A DNA stretch of 64,000 nt, taken from positions 10,464,426 through 10,528,425 of the forward strand of contig CM039194.1 of NCBI GenBank assembly GCA_008360975.2. Reading direction: 5' to 3'. The DNA is from Lichenostomus cassidix (taxonomy: Eukaryota; Chordata; Aves; Passeriformes; Meliphagidae). The translations under genes and the position numbers were made by a program. Shown here one piece after another: positions 52,865 through 64,000 of the stretch. The stretch's first letter is position 1, and every line of letters starts with the position of its first letter. Under the pieces are notes generated by a model. That model had not been told where the DNA came from, made no database searches, and worked only from the letters and a program-made list of their open reading frames with translations.

Positions 52865-55800
52865 GCCTAATTTGCTTTGGCCTGGCTTACTCCTGACATA
52901 TTTATTCTAAACCAAGATGATTAGCATAGCAGAGCATGTTCCCACAGTATGTGAATGTGCACTTCCATTGAGAAGGGATTTGCTGGCTGGCTGCTTATGG
53001 CAGCCAATGTTCTTGTCTAGGTTTTAATTTGTTTGTTTGGATGTTTGATGTGTTGTTAGGAGTTATAGGATTGAAAAGCTTCCAAAAGTCCTATCCAGCC
53101 TCTCAAAATATGACTGCAGAAAAATACATGTTTGTTTTTGGAAAATAGATGTTCCTTTTACAAAATTGGTGCTCACCTGTAGTTTTGGTGGGGTGGGGAA
53201 TCTGCATAACCAGTTAAAACTTTCAGCTGTTGCTCATTTGGCCAAGCTGACAAAAATTACTTTTGACTTGCTTCAAATACAGTGACACTTTGCACTATCA
53301 TTTTGGAAAAAAAATGTAGCTTGAAAAGACTATATTAGCTTTTGAAAGCCAGACTGTTTCTTGCAGCAAAAAGGGCTGCATTGCTACCAGTTCCATGCCC
53401 CTGCAGGAGTGAGGGAGCTGCAGGTTTCATGCAGCATTCCCTGCCTCATTACACACCTTATATGAAGTACTACCAAAATTGTTTAGTTTTTGTTTCAAAT
53501 GAATGAAATGCTTTCATAGCTACTCCACTGTGAATGCTCCTTGTTATTAAGTATCTCTCTTTGAGAGAATAAATTTCCTTTTATGATCAAAAGAAGATCC
53601 TGAAGATGGATGTGGGAGTTAGGAAGAGTAAATGCTTTCTTCACTCTCTGTGGGCAAAGCATAGCAAGTGGGGCTCAGGTGAAGCCATTCTTGTCTCCAG
53701 CTGAAGGGACACACCAGGTTCAGTGTTGTCTTGCAGGCAGCTGCTGTGAGAACAGAGCTCAGGCCTAAGGCTGTGCATGTGCTTCATTCCCTCAATAAAG
53801 TGATGGAAAGGCCACCAGGCCCCATGAGCTGCTGGGATGGCTTGAAACAATCAAAAAGTGATGATGGGAGAAAAACATCATCAGCTTCAGAAGAGTTGTC
53901 CCATAGGAACTGGCTTTGCAATATGAATCTTGAAGGCATCAAAGAAGGATGAAATAAGTTAAGTGCAGGGGGGTGTGAGGCTGTGCAGAGATGGACAAGC
54001 AGCCCTGTCCTGACTGGAGTTTTCTTTTTAGGTCATAATGTAGAATACCTGATGTAGTGTGGTCCACAAATATTGTACAATGTATTTTATACTTGCCACT
54101 CAGATCCTGTGACTTGTTAGGCATCAATCTAGCTAAGAACTGCAATATATTTAATTTTGATGAGATGCTCGTTAGTTCACTCACTCTTCTCCATCCTCCA
54201 CGCTTCATGGCTGATGGCTTTGATGATGATGGCACTAAATCACACACTTCAAGTTTAGCATTTCTTGGCTGTTTTTCTATAACTAGTCTTAAAATGTTCT
54301 TTTTAAGAACTTTATGTATAGCAAAGGATCTATCTTTTGAGATTGTGGAAATTAAAGTCCATGAAAAGGTAAAAACTCTTTGTGCTATGACCTCCTGCAG
54401 TCTCCAGAGGAGAAGCACAGCTCCTTTCACATTTGCCTGCAAACTCTGCTCATCAGTATCTACAGTGCGACATTCAAACATATTTTTGGCTCTGAGTTTG
54501 TGTATTTCCAGAAGTGCAGGGCTGTAAATAAAGTAAATGAGGAAATTTTCCTGTCAAGCTGAAAAAAAGTCATGCCTGTAATTGAAAGAGCTCAAGAAAA
54601 TAAGATAATCATTACATTTTGATAACGAAACATTGTTGGGTGCTGCAGAGAAATCAGTTACTCTGGAAAACTTAAACAGTTTGTACAGCCTCAGCATAAG
54701 AGGTCAGATGCACAGAGCTGCATCAGGGAGTTCAGAGCTGAGTAACCACCCATCCACAGCATTTAGCATCTGATATAATGTGCCTTTGTGAGGCACAACG
54801 CATCTGAAACGGGGAGAGCTGCTCTCTGCATTAGGTAGACTTCTTCAAAATAACAAGGGAATTTAGTCTTAAATACTTGGCTTCTATTTTCGTAGTTTAT
54901 TATATCATGATTGGATGCCTTCTGTGGATGCAATCTTCTTAATAGTAGTATTCATCTCTGGCAAAGGTTAGACTTGGGGAAAACTAGGACTGAGATGAAA
55001 GAATAGCATTTATATTATTTAGCAGCTGAATGTGTCATTGCATCAGAATTGGTATCGTGCAGCAAATTGCAAGCTGTAGTGAAATTGCTTTAAAAAATAT
55101 CTGTATATATTTTTCTAAAACTATGATAAAGTCATTCAGCAGCACATTGAAATGCATTTCTAGATGAACTGTTATATCATATCTTTCTTTTCCTGTGGTA
55201 CAAGAACAGATGGCAGCTATTTTTCTTACCAGTCTCCAGAAAAGCTGCTGCAATGCTTTGCCTTCCCTTGTAAATGCTTTCAAGTGAAAGACAAGTACAC
55301 ATGACCAAAATGAGTCTGCATTGTAACACTGGATTGAGGTTTCTAAAGCAAACTTTTAATCAGCTTACAACATTAGACTGGTGATAATTACTTAGTGTCC
55401 TATCAGTCAAGTAGTTCATTATGACAGGAAAATGAGCCATTAGTCAGAATCAATGGCACATGTTTTGCAATAAGTTTTTGGAGCAGATGTCTTTTTTCAT
55501 AGGCATTTTTAATGCAATAATTGAGTATTCTACGGCTTGAAGACAACTGCAGTCACTCCTAGAGGGCACACGTTGGTGGATTTGGAGATGATCTCAGTGA
55601 CTTTATAGCATTCCTGGGGGACTATGACTGGTCTGAGAACCTAAGCTGATTGTTCCGTAGCTGGTGCATAGAGAGGGCTTTTGCACCTACAGTGACAAAA
55701 GTGTTTCGTGATTCTATACATTTTTATAAGCATAGTATAAATTCCAATGTTTTTTGAAGGACTTTGCTTTAAAATCATTGCTGCCTTAGCAGTAGTTTGG

Positions 55801-56060
55801 CAGCTCTGAGGAGGCCTGGTGAAAACGTCTCCAAATACAACCTGGTGTAATGTTGCCTGCATCACCAGAAATGCTGTGTAGCTCAACAGATGATGTATTC
55901 TGAAGTGAAATCATTTGTAGTTATAAATCAAAATGAAACCACCAAGTGTTGTAAATCTAGGGCTGCCTACCAATTTATGACTTTTTAGATTGCTTGCTGT
56001 AATGTGCCATAATATGAAAGCATTGTTAGAAGCTGTATTTAATTCACTTGCTTTAAATTA

Positions 56061-56142
56061 TGGTTTAGTGGACTTGGCAGCACTGGGTTAATGGTTGGAC
56101 TCGATGATCTTAAAGGTCTTTTCCAACTGAAATGATTCTAAA
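56061..56142 (+). mobile_element. CR1 LINE 3' end fragment just upstream of a SPOCK1 exon
   Basis: GGTTTAGTGGACTTGGCAGC is followed by ACTGGGTTAATGGTTGGACT and CGATGATCTTAAAGGTCTTT, then TCCAACTGAAATGATTCTA. This is a clear sense-orientation bird CR1 3' end, retaining about 80 bp. It ends about 97 bp before the acceptor of the Kazal-start exon, so it sits near the usual upstream limit of splice-relevant intron sequence. Confidence 0.9.
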
Positions 56143-56238
56143 TTAACACTGTACTAAAAATCCAGCTTCATTCAGAGAAGCTCTAATTCTTCTGTGTTGT
56201 ACAAACATTCAAAAACCATGGTGTGTCTTATCTTCCAG

Positions 56239-56371
56239 CCTTCGACAAAAGAAAGGCAACTTGGCCCAGAAGCACTGGGCAGGAGCAGCCAACATAGCCA
56301 AGTGCAAGCCTTGCCCTGTGGCACATTCCAGTGCTGTCTGTGGATCCGATGGACACACCTACACCTCCAAG
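56239..56371 (+). CDS. SPOCK1: SPOCK1 (testican-1) internal exon, start of the Kazal-like module
   Basis: This 133-nt exon follows the previous one across a 24,866-bp intron. The acceptor is CTTATCTTCCAG at 56238 and the donor is AAG|GTAAGC at 56372. The first base completes the split codon AG|C (Ser), and 44 codons follow with a phase 0 exit. The peptide contains KKGNLAQKHW, then KCKPCPVAHSSAVCGSDGHT and YTSK. C-x2-C-x8-C followed by GSDGxTY is the opening of a Kazal-like (follistatin-type) domain. The next exon should begin with the Cys that follows YTSK, and it is not in the window. KGN-AQKHW is typical of testican-1; testican-2 and -3 differ there as I recall. Codons before KKGN read LRQ preceded by the split Ser, which seems two residues longer than the human protein (see findings). 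Confidence 0.95.
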
Positions 56372-56493
56372 GTAAGCTCTGCTTGTGCTGAGCTCCCTCT
56401 CAGCAGTGCTCATGCAGGACGTGGGGTGAAGATGAAACATTTTGTGTTACTAGGCAGTATTAAATTAAAGTCTTTGTTAGTTTAGGAGTATTT

Positions 56494-56509
56494 TGTGTGT
56501 GTGTGTGTG
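56494..56509 (+). repeat. TG dinucleotide microsatellite near a donor site
   Basis: Eight TG units start about 120 bp downstream of the Kazal-start exon's donor. In the transcript this is UG-rich, a class of sequence bound by CELF-type splicing regulators; any effect here is inference. Confidence 0.93.
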
Positions 56510-56559
56510 AAACGTGCTGGTAAATGTAGGTTTTTCCATATTTGACAAACAGCAAATGG

Positions 56560-56597
56560 GAATCTTGTGACTTCCAAATCAGAATCTTGTGACTTCC
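56560..56597 (+). repeat. Tandem duplication, 22-bp period
   Basis: GAATCTTGTGACTTCC occurs at 56560-56575 and again at 56582-56597 without a mismatch, separated by AAATCA. The copies being identical suggests a recent local duplication. Confidence 0.93.
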
Positions 56598-59500
56598 CTG
56601 ATTCATGTTTCTCTAAACAGCTTGTTCTCTTAATGAAGTAGAACACTGTTAATATTGATGATGAAACTAAAAAAAAAAATCATTTTATGAGATTGGTTTG
56701 TTCAGACAAGAGGATTTTGGGATAGTTTTTATTTTTTAGATTTGGTCTCCAGAAATCAGAATAATTTTTAGCAGAATCATTCTTCAGTGGTAGATTTATT
56801 TTTATTTGTTTCTTTTTTTCCAAACTGCATGTGTAACATATTACAATTCATTTAGCCTGTGGTTTTAATAGGCTTGTATGCCAGATGCAGCATATATGGT
56901 ACCATAAAAAAATTCCCATAACCCAGTGGGGATAAATTGGCTCATTGTTATACTGAAAATACGATCACCTTAGGGCTTCACTCAATAAAAGAAAATGTCT
57001 TCACAGCCATTCAGCATTCCAGCTCTCCCATTAGCAAATAAAGCCTTCCATATCTTGGATACATGTCCCAAAAACAGTACTTCAGGCACTGGAAAGCATG
57101 TTTTGGGGAATATCCTTAAGGTTCTCTTCTCGTCATGCATGCAAAATAATGTTTGACAGCCAGTCAAACTACCTTTTAAAATCCAAAAAGATTTTTCACC
57201 AAAAAAAAAACCCAACAAGCAAACAGGAAAATAAAACTATTAGGGGCAAAAAAAATTCTCTTCTGTGATGTAACAGTGAGGATGCAGCTACATTATTTTG
57301 TCAGCTTGAATTCTCCATCTATTAATGGACACAAATATTACAGTACTGCCATGTCTTGGTCATTTCAGCCTCTCTCCTGTTCTGGCAGAAGGATTTGCAT
57401 GACCAAAAGGAGCAAATCAGAGCAGAAATTGTCATTGTGCACACACAGACTGCAGAGAAAATGGCCACACACTGCCTGTAAAACAAGTTACTCTTTAATG
57501 CTCTCTAGGAGTGTGTACTGCAGTAATTTAGCTTTGGTATTTATGGTTAAAATGGCCTCATTTTGAAAACAACTTTTTCTGTCTCAACTCTTGACTCTGT
57601 AAGACATTCTGTAGTAAATAATTTCATTTCATATTCTGTCATGTTATTAACTCGTTTCTGTGTGTCTTACCTGCATCTCTGTTAGCTCCAAATGTGTTTT
57701 TTTGCCTTCTCTATTTCTCAACATAAGATCTAAATGATTTTCATCAGATATTCTGCCAATGTTATGAACTCACCAAACTATTGTTATTATGATATAAGCC
57801 TGACAGCTATAATGAAGACATGAAACATTTCCTGGTGCTGACATGTTTGCCTGTCAAAGAGAGGAAATTTCCTGTTTGGGTTTTGGTTTTTTTTTCAAAG
57901 GGGATTTTTAAAAGATTCATTCTGAAACAACTTTGTTTCACCTTTATCAATTGCTCCTATCCTAGCAAAATTCAACTTTTAAAATTTTTTTTGGAAGAGA
58001 AATTTTGGTAAGTGAGCTGAAAATACTTTAGGGAGAGCATTAAAATAAAATAGAATATGTTAGTGTCCTAAAAAATAATGTTTTTATGTCCAGGAACGAT
58101 CGTGGGTGTCTGGTATCTTTTACCAAGAGACTATGCTGCTTCCCTCAAATTTGCTGTTAGGTTTCACCAGACAATGTGATCCTTTTTTCCTGCCTTTAAG
58201 TCATGAAAATCAAAGCTTTCTCAGTAATTTTCTTTCACATGCCAGTGCTGTTGGCAAGTATTATTTCTGGCCCTGGAGTGCTGTCACGTTCTAATTCTGA
58301 CTGTGAAAATTCAACAAGGTGGACTTGAGTGAGGGCAGTGCTTTCTGCAGGGAGGTGTTGGTACCTGGATCTGCATTGTGAATGTGCAAATGAGCAGATT
58401 CTTGCTAAGCCTGTAAACAAAAGATGGAGAGAGACCACTAAGTTTCAGGGGGAAAAAACCTTCAGAAATGGTATATTGGCCTTGCAGTGCTGTGGGCAGG
58501 CAGGCTGTACACAGGCACAGCAGCAGTGGATCCGTCCTGGCTCCAGGTGGGTTTGGGTTCTCCTGCAGGCACAGCAGGGGCTGAGGTGGGAGATGAGCTT
58601 TGGGCTCACAGCTCCTGGCCTGGCAGAGCAGCATCAAAGGGTTTCAGTAGTGACCTGGGGCTGATGTTCTACAGCAGCAGTCCTGTTTGTATCAGGGATG
58701 GCCCTTGCTGTACTTTGAACTGTTATCTGAGGAAAAAATGAATGAAAAGCAAAGGACACAACAGAAATGTGACTGCCTGATCAAATGCACGTGAAACTTG
58801 GGTGTGAATAAATGCACAGTAATTCACATTAAGAAAATACACACATACCAAATACACATATCACAATCTCTCATTTAGCCATTTGATCCTGGAATAATTC
58901 TGGCTGTTTCTCAGAAGGCGTTTTAGATTGAAGGTAAGAATTTCTTGATAAAATTGAGGAAAATCATCCAAATTAATAAGGGTCATAGGGGAAAAAAATA
59001 ACAAAAGATAAACTAAAGTTCCATGTTTGAGCTTACTGGTTGATGTAGACAGAGGTTCAGGATGTTTAACTCCACCTTGAAGTTCCACCAAAGACATAGA
59101 AGCCTTCAGCCCTACAACTAATTTATGAAGGTCTAGTCAAAGGAATCTTCTTTCTTTTTAATCCTCCTTTTTAATCCTTAATTTAATTGGAAAATATTCA
59201 ATGATGCTGAATTCCAACACAAAGACAAATGGTAAAATGTTAAAAATTATAAAAATGCCATGCCCACATCTTGTGCTACAATGATTTAAGTGTCACCTAA
59301 ACTATCAGAGACAAAAGGTAACGAGAACTTTGATGGCTCTTGAGTTGATTTAGCTTCATGTGTGGGAGTTGTACTGCTTTAAAAATTCTCACCACCCTTT
59401 AGGCATTAAACCTTTCTATTTATTTTTCTGAAATCTTCCAAACTTGACATGGATTATTTCATCTGCTACATTCAAGTGCTAAAGTGGAAAGGGATAAGCC

Positions 59501-60019
59501 TGCTGGGCTGTAGTGTGTGGTTAGGGTTTTATTGTTCTAGTTTTGCTTTCCAGATGATAAACTAATTCTTCTAAGCAAGGGGATTCTTTAGTGACACCAC
59601 TAATTCAGCACTTCTGCATGACAAAATGTGAACACAGATGTGGCCTTTATGTACTCAGTCCCTGTAGCCTGTTTTCAGCAATTGAAAAATTAGTGTTTTT
59701 TGAACTTGCAGAATTTGCGTATATTTCTGGAAACTTTAAAAACTCCCTGTTGCCCTTTCCCGTGAGCTTTGGACTCTAAGGGGTTTAGTTTTATCAAAAA
59801 TTTCACTGATGTTTTTTCTAGTTACTGGTTGAAATGCAGGTGTTTTAAAATGCACACAATCTCTCCCATAATAACTTTGTACAAAGAAGTTTCCCGTATA
59901 ACAGCTGTATTTAATATTGTGACAATACAAAGCACTTCCATAGGTTATTACAGTGAGAGTTTTCAAACCTCTTTAAAGTACTAATGAATGAAGCTTATGA
60001 GGTACGTAAGCCCTGTAAA

Positions 60020-60560
60020 GAGCTCGATGTAATTAGTTAATGTTTTTGTGAGCAACACATTAAGAAGAATAACTTTGTAGCTGTCAGTTTTACAGGAACT
60101 TTAATTAAGCTTGCTAATAAAGCAATTACCTGAACATGACGATGACTGTACTTAACTAGTCAGAAAATGAAAATTAGGATGATCTTAAATTACAAAACAT
60201 ACCACCTCAATGACTAATGGCCCCTTCAAAGATGGAAAGGTACATTGGCATAATTATTATGTTTCTAATTAGGTACATTGTTGTTCTGCAAATTTTAATT
60301 AAATCATTGTGAACTAATTAAGTCCATGATCATGTCTCTTTCTGTTGAAAATGTAAAAATCACCACCTGTTGTCATAACATTAGGTAACAAATTTGATAT
60401 TAAGGGATGTGCAAGAGAAAAAAACATTCCAACAATCTTGAGACAGAAGAAAAAAGTTACCAAAATAATGAGGCACCATTAGTTAAATATGAACAATGTG
60501 AAGGCTGCTTCGTTTAATTAGGAGGGGTTTGTGTTCAGAAGCACAATTAGCAAATACTTG
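60020..60560. promoter_or_regulatory. Candidate conserved non-coding element rich in homeodomain cores
   Basis: TAAT/ATTA cores cluster here: TAATTAGTTAAT at 60030, TTTAATTAAG at 60100, CTAATTAGG at 60265, TTTTAATTAAAT at 60293, CTAATTAAG at 60314, TTTAATTAGG at 60513 and ACAATTAGC near 60543. An E-box CACCTG lies at 60364. The block has no simple repeats or transposon landmarks. This looks like the composition of vertebrate developmental enhancers, but AT-rich introns also give TAAT by chance, and I cannot test conservation. Confidence 0.35.
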
Positions 60561-63500
60561 TTAAAGTGTCCAACTGTTGAGTATTTAGTGCAACATAGTT
60601 TGGTTTTTCATAATCCAACTCTTGGCTGCATTACCTGTTCTTGAGCTCTGGGGTGCTGCTCTTCAGCTTTAGTTTTGCACAGCTTTTCCTCTCTGTGGTT
60701 TGTCTGAAGGATGACTTGGCCTTTCCTGATGGAAGACAAGATACACTGCAGAGGCTTACAAAGCATTAAGACTTGTGCTCCCAATTAAATGAAGAGTTGG
60801 ATTAAATTCTCTGTTAACTTTTAGCTGTGGTCTGTTTCTTTAAGGCAAAATTAAGGCAATAAGAGAGGATGTGAGGGAAAGGAAAGTGAGACATAACAGG
60901 ATATAGTTAAAGAAATCCATGGGGAGGAAAATCAAATCATCCTAATGCATCTACTCCCTGTATACATTTTAAAGATTGTTGGTGGGAGGTACCAGAATAA
61001 ATTATTCTCTCCTATATCTCTTTGTGAAAGTCCAAAAATCTCCTGAGATGTGACTGCTCTGATAGAATTTTCTCCAGGAAGAATATTTTACAGAATTGCA
61101 ACTGCATCCGTATTCCAGGAGCAGATTTTCAACGTTCATCCCTATTTTGTCATTTGATTCCAAGCATTGCAGGGCAGGTTCCAAACTGCAGCAATACATC
61201 TGGCTCGAGGCTTTTAGCACTATTGACTTAATTCTCCCAAATAATCACTGGGAAACTCCAGAGGACTGTGGGAGAACTAGAATATTCGTAATGTCGAGTA
61301 CCTTTGTACATCACCCATTTAACTCTGGCACATCTGGCTACTGCAGTCCCATGAGGTAGATGTTCCCTCAGCCTGTGCTCTAGGCCAGTGAGACTCGAGT
61401 TGTATAATCCAAAACCTGTGTGCAGTTGTTATTGCATAATCAACTCCTAAATAATAAATTTTGTCTCTCGGAAGGCAAAACACATGGAGTTCTGTGCTGT
61501 GCATCCACAGCTGCACAGTTTATTTGGCTTGAAGCATGAGGTGAGCAATGTTTTTTGATCAAGTGCTGTGTATCCTAAAGACATCCTGTTGTTTATACAG
61601 TGTTTTTCTCTGCATGGTCTCTATGAATGAGCAGAAAATTGGGAATAGGGTAGCTCTGTATTCTTCTGTACCTTGTAATCCATGTTGGTGTCTTAAGATT
61701 GTTAAGTGTAAAGGGCATTTTTGCATATGCTTGAAGAATGGCATTTCTCTTTTGGTCAATTAATAGGCTTAAAAAATGGCTTTCTGCCTCCTACAGTCTT
61801 TCCAGTGCTGCCTCGTAGGAGTGTCATGGCCACAAATTAACAATCCAGGACAAAGATCTGTGCTTTTCCCTGATGGGGGTAACTTTTGTTACATTCTGAG
61901 GGAGCTGGGAAATACCACTTTTGAACTCTGCTCACATAATCATTCCATTCTGCAAATTCCTGAGCTTCCTTTCAAATCCCATTTAGTTCCGTGTTGAAGT
62001 GAAGAAGCTTTTGCTTTTTGGTGGTGTCAGATAGTAAATTCAAAATCCCAGACAATGCTCTACCAATTTTACATCCTAACTGGGAAAAAAATAGTCCTGC
62101 ATAACCACTCATCTGTGCACTGCAGCTGCTTCTGTGACAGCTCCCCAGCTAAAGCCCATGAATATATACATGTTTGCAAGGATTTTTACCTGACATAATA
62201 TGAATTGTGAGAACAGCCAAAATAGAGGCTTCTGCAGTGACTCAACAGATAGAGGGGGAAAGTGAAGAATTTTTACAGAGTAAGGGCTGCTTTGTCATAT
62301 TGCCAAGTTTGAGATTGTATGAATTAATGAGAAATTGCTGTGGCCCAGGACGTGATGTTCCTTCAGAAACTGCTTGTTGCTATCCCTTTCCTCTTCGGAG
62401 GAAGAGTCTTCATGAACACAGTTCTGCAAACACAGACTGGGGGAGAAAAATAAAGACAACAAAAAAAGGAAAAACCACAAAAAACTCAGGGTTTTTTAAT
62501 CCCTTAAATAAACTTACAAATAAGATACTGATTCTTGTTGTTGGAATCTGGCAACTTAAAGCTCTGTCAAAGCTGTTGGTCAGTGATAGAAGGAGATGGG
62601 AGTTGCTTTGGTCCTGCTGAAGCCTGGTGTTCTCTTGGCTCCTGCATAAAGGCAGGACACAAAAACATTGGAGGCATTCTGGGGACAGATTAAGATGGAT
62701 CATAACCTGGTTTTGTTTTTCCTTACTATAATCTCTATTAAGAGGGATTACTTAAAATTTCCACTGCTTTAATTTGTGCTGTGGTCACTGAGCAAAAAGG
62801 CCCTGACAGAACCCATAATTTATCCAAAGTTGTGTGTCCAAGTTTTAGCAACTGTGAGTTAAACAAGCTGGCCTAATTGGGGTATGGCAATGTTTATCTC
62901 CTTTCTCTAACCTTGCCTAGCAGGGAAAAGATATTTTTAGTTTGTTTTTCCATATTCTAACGTTTCTCAGTCCAGAACAATTTAGCCTTGCACAGACTGG
63001 TTTCTTTGTGATTAACATATTGTGTCAGTTTCTAAATCCATATTTTCTCTTTAATTCTTGAATCTCTTATTTTGCCATATTAAGGCTTGTCAGAGTTGAA
63101 TGTTTTAATTATCAAGTCAAGCCTAAAGACTCTGGGGGAGATTACAATTTAATGTCTCTATTGGGTGGGTTGCTGCAAGTGGTAATTCTTTCTTCATATT
63201 TTTTTGGAACTTGACTATAGAGAAGAAACTGCTCTAAACTCCCTAAAAATCCTTCTCAATATATAGGTAGAGTGGTGATGTATAAATACCATGCTGGTAA
63301 AGGCAGTATGAGAACTTGTGCAAAATAAAATAACTTTCAGGTTTCCAACCCACACCCCCATTGCTGAGTGACAGGGAGAGGTGAAGCTTCAGGGAGCATA
63401 AGGCTGCTGCTCTCACATCCAACTCCCTTAAATTCTGTACAAGCCCATTTCCCAAATGGCTCTGATAATACTCAGAGCTCTCTAAAGCAACTGAAAGTGC

Positions 63501-64000
63501 TCATCGTTTAATGCTGCAGAAGTGCAGGATTTTGGGATGGCTGTTTTAAGTTTCACCAGTGCTCACACAGCACCATAAACCCTAAATAAATTTTAAAAAA
63601 GTCTAGTCTTTTGGCAGCTTTATGCTTTTTTCTAATGTGGTCATTTAAATTGCTCAGACTTGACTGACAAGATTCACTTAAATGCATCTTCCTTAAATAG
63701 ATTAGATTCATGTTTACCCACTAAGTGTCTCTAGAACTTATATACACCTGCTGCATGATAATACAGTTCTTCATATTTTCATGTCAGTTGTTACAAGAAC
63801 ACAAAAAAAAACCTTACAAAGGAAGGATGGTGTGTGGGGTGAGTCATACATGTCTAAAATACATTGGCCAACAAGGTATCAACAAACAACGTTTTAGGAC
63901 TTTGTTATGGCAATTTCTAGCATATTAAAATAATTTTAATATAGACTTACATTTCATTCTGATTTTGGTGTTTTGTGGGTATTTTGTTTCTTTAAAGGTA

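Larger units (their letters stand above)
31373..56238 (+). other. SPOCK1: SPOCK1 complete intron (phase 2), 24.9 kb
   Basis: This intron is bounded by GTGAGG at its 5' end and CTTCCAG at its 3' end. It splits a codon after its second base (AG|C). It holds four CR1 fragments (33178-33240, 37290-37510, 40900-40984, 56061-56142), homopolymer tracts near 34.3, 35.0, 47.3, 52.0 and 52.8 kb, a 20-bp perfect palindrome at 34753-34772, paired hairpins at 38652-38737, a purine-rich block at about 44940-45640, a CTCF-like site at 48188, and a GC-rich CpG-poor block at about 52105-52520. I see no coding exon inside it. Open frames longer than 100 codons (for example around 53.9-54.5 kb) have no recognisable domain. 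Confidence 0.9.
56372..64000 (+). other. SPOCK1: SPOCK1 downstream intron, 5' portion (phase 0)
   Basis: The intron starts with GTAAGC directly after the Kazal-start exon and runs past the end of the window. The next expected coding sequence starts with a Cys codon, and none is seen; the final bases (TTTCTTTAAAGGTA) look superficially like a splice site but do not encode it. The segment contains a TG run at 56494-56509, a 22-bp-period duplication at 56560-56597, and an ATTA-rich block at 60020-60560. Apart from a small GC-richer patch at 58480-58650, the rest is AT-rich sequence without recognisable features. Confidence 0.88.

Noticed and set aside
56261..56485. A 74-codon frame starting inside the Kazal-start exon and running into the intron
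   Set aside because: Its ATG is out of context: it uses the real exon frame but reads past the donor at 56372. It is the intron-retention extension of the SPOCK1 exon, not a separate gene.
63984..64000. TTTCTTTAAAGGTA at the window end looks like an exon boundary
   Set aside because: The next SPOCK1 exon should begin with a Cys codon after AG; only GTA follows and the window ends.

Overview
The window is vertebrate nuclear DNA, most likely from a bird. It is AT-rich and intron-dominated. The recognisable interspersed repeats are short 3' ends of CR1 LINEs, in the form typical of bird genomes, plus two old MIR-like SINEs. I saw no Alu, L1 or B1/B2-like sequence and no bacterial or viral gene.

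Only two stretches are coding, both on the + strand and 24.9 kb apart. They are consecutive internal exons of SPOCK1 (testican-1), a secreted calcium-binding heparan/chondroitin sulfate proteoglycan of the extracellular matrix. The first exon (31258-31372) encodes the follistatin-like cysteine module. The second (56239-56371) encodes the start of the Kazal-like module with its CGSDG core. Reading frame and splice phases join across the intron (phase 2), and both exons have good acceptor and donor signals. The signal-peptide exon and other upstream exons, and the downstream EF-hand and thyroglobulin-type-1 exons, were not found here and should lie outside.

Layout: 1-31257 is the 3' part of a long upstream intron (a MIR, a G-rich pentamer microsatellite, an AT-rich pentamer microsatellite, and a MIR and CR1 close together near 22.4-22.7 kb). 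31373-56238 is a complete intron (CR1 pieces at 33.2, 37.3, 40.9 and 56.1 kb, a palindrome, a hairpin cluster at 38.7 kb, a purine-rich block near 45 kb, a CTCF-like site at 48.2 kb, a GC-rich block at 52.1-52.5 kb). 56372-64000 is the 5' part of the next intron (TG repeat, 22-bp tandem duplication, and an ATTA-rich block at 60.0-60.6 kb that may be an enhancer).

All other open reading frames lack recognisable domains, lie in intronic sequence and are best read as chance. I found no previously undescribed multi-gene system. The observations most worth checking are a possible two-residue extension at the exon-exon junction, a G-quadruplex-forming pentamer array, the homeodomain-motif block, and a CR1 end about 100 bp upstream of a coding exon.
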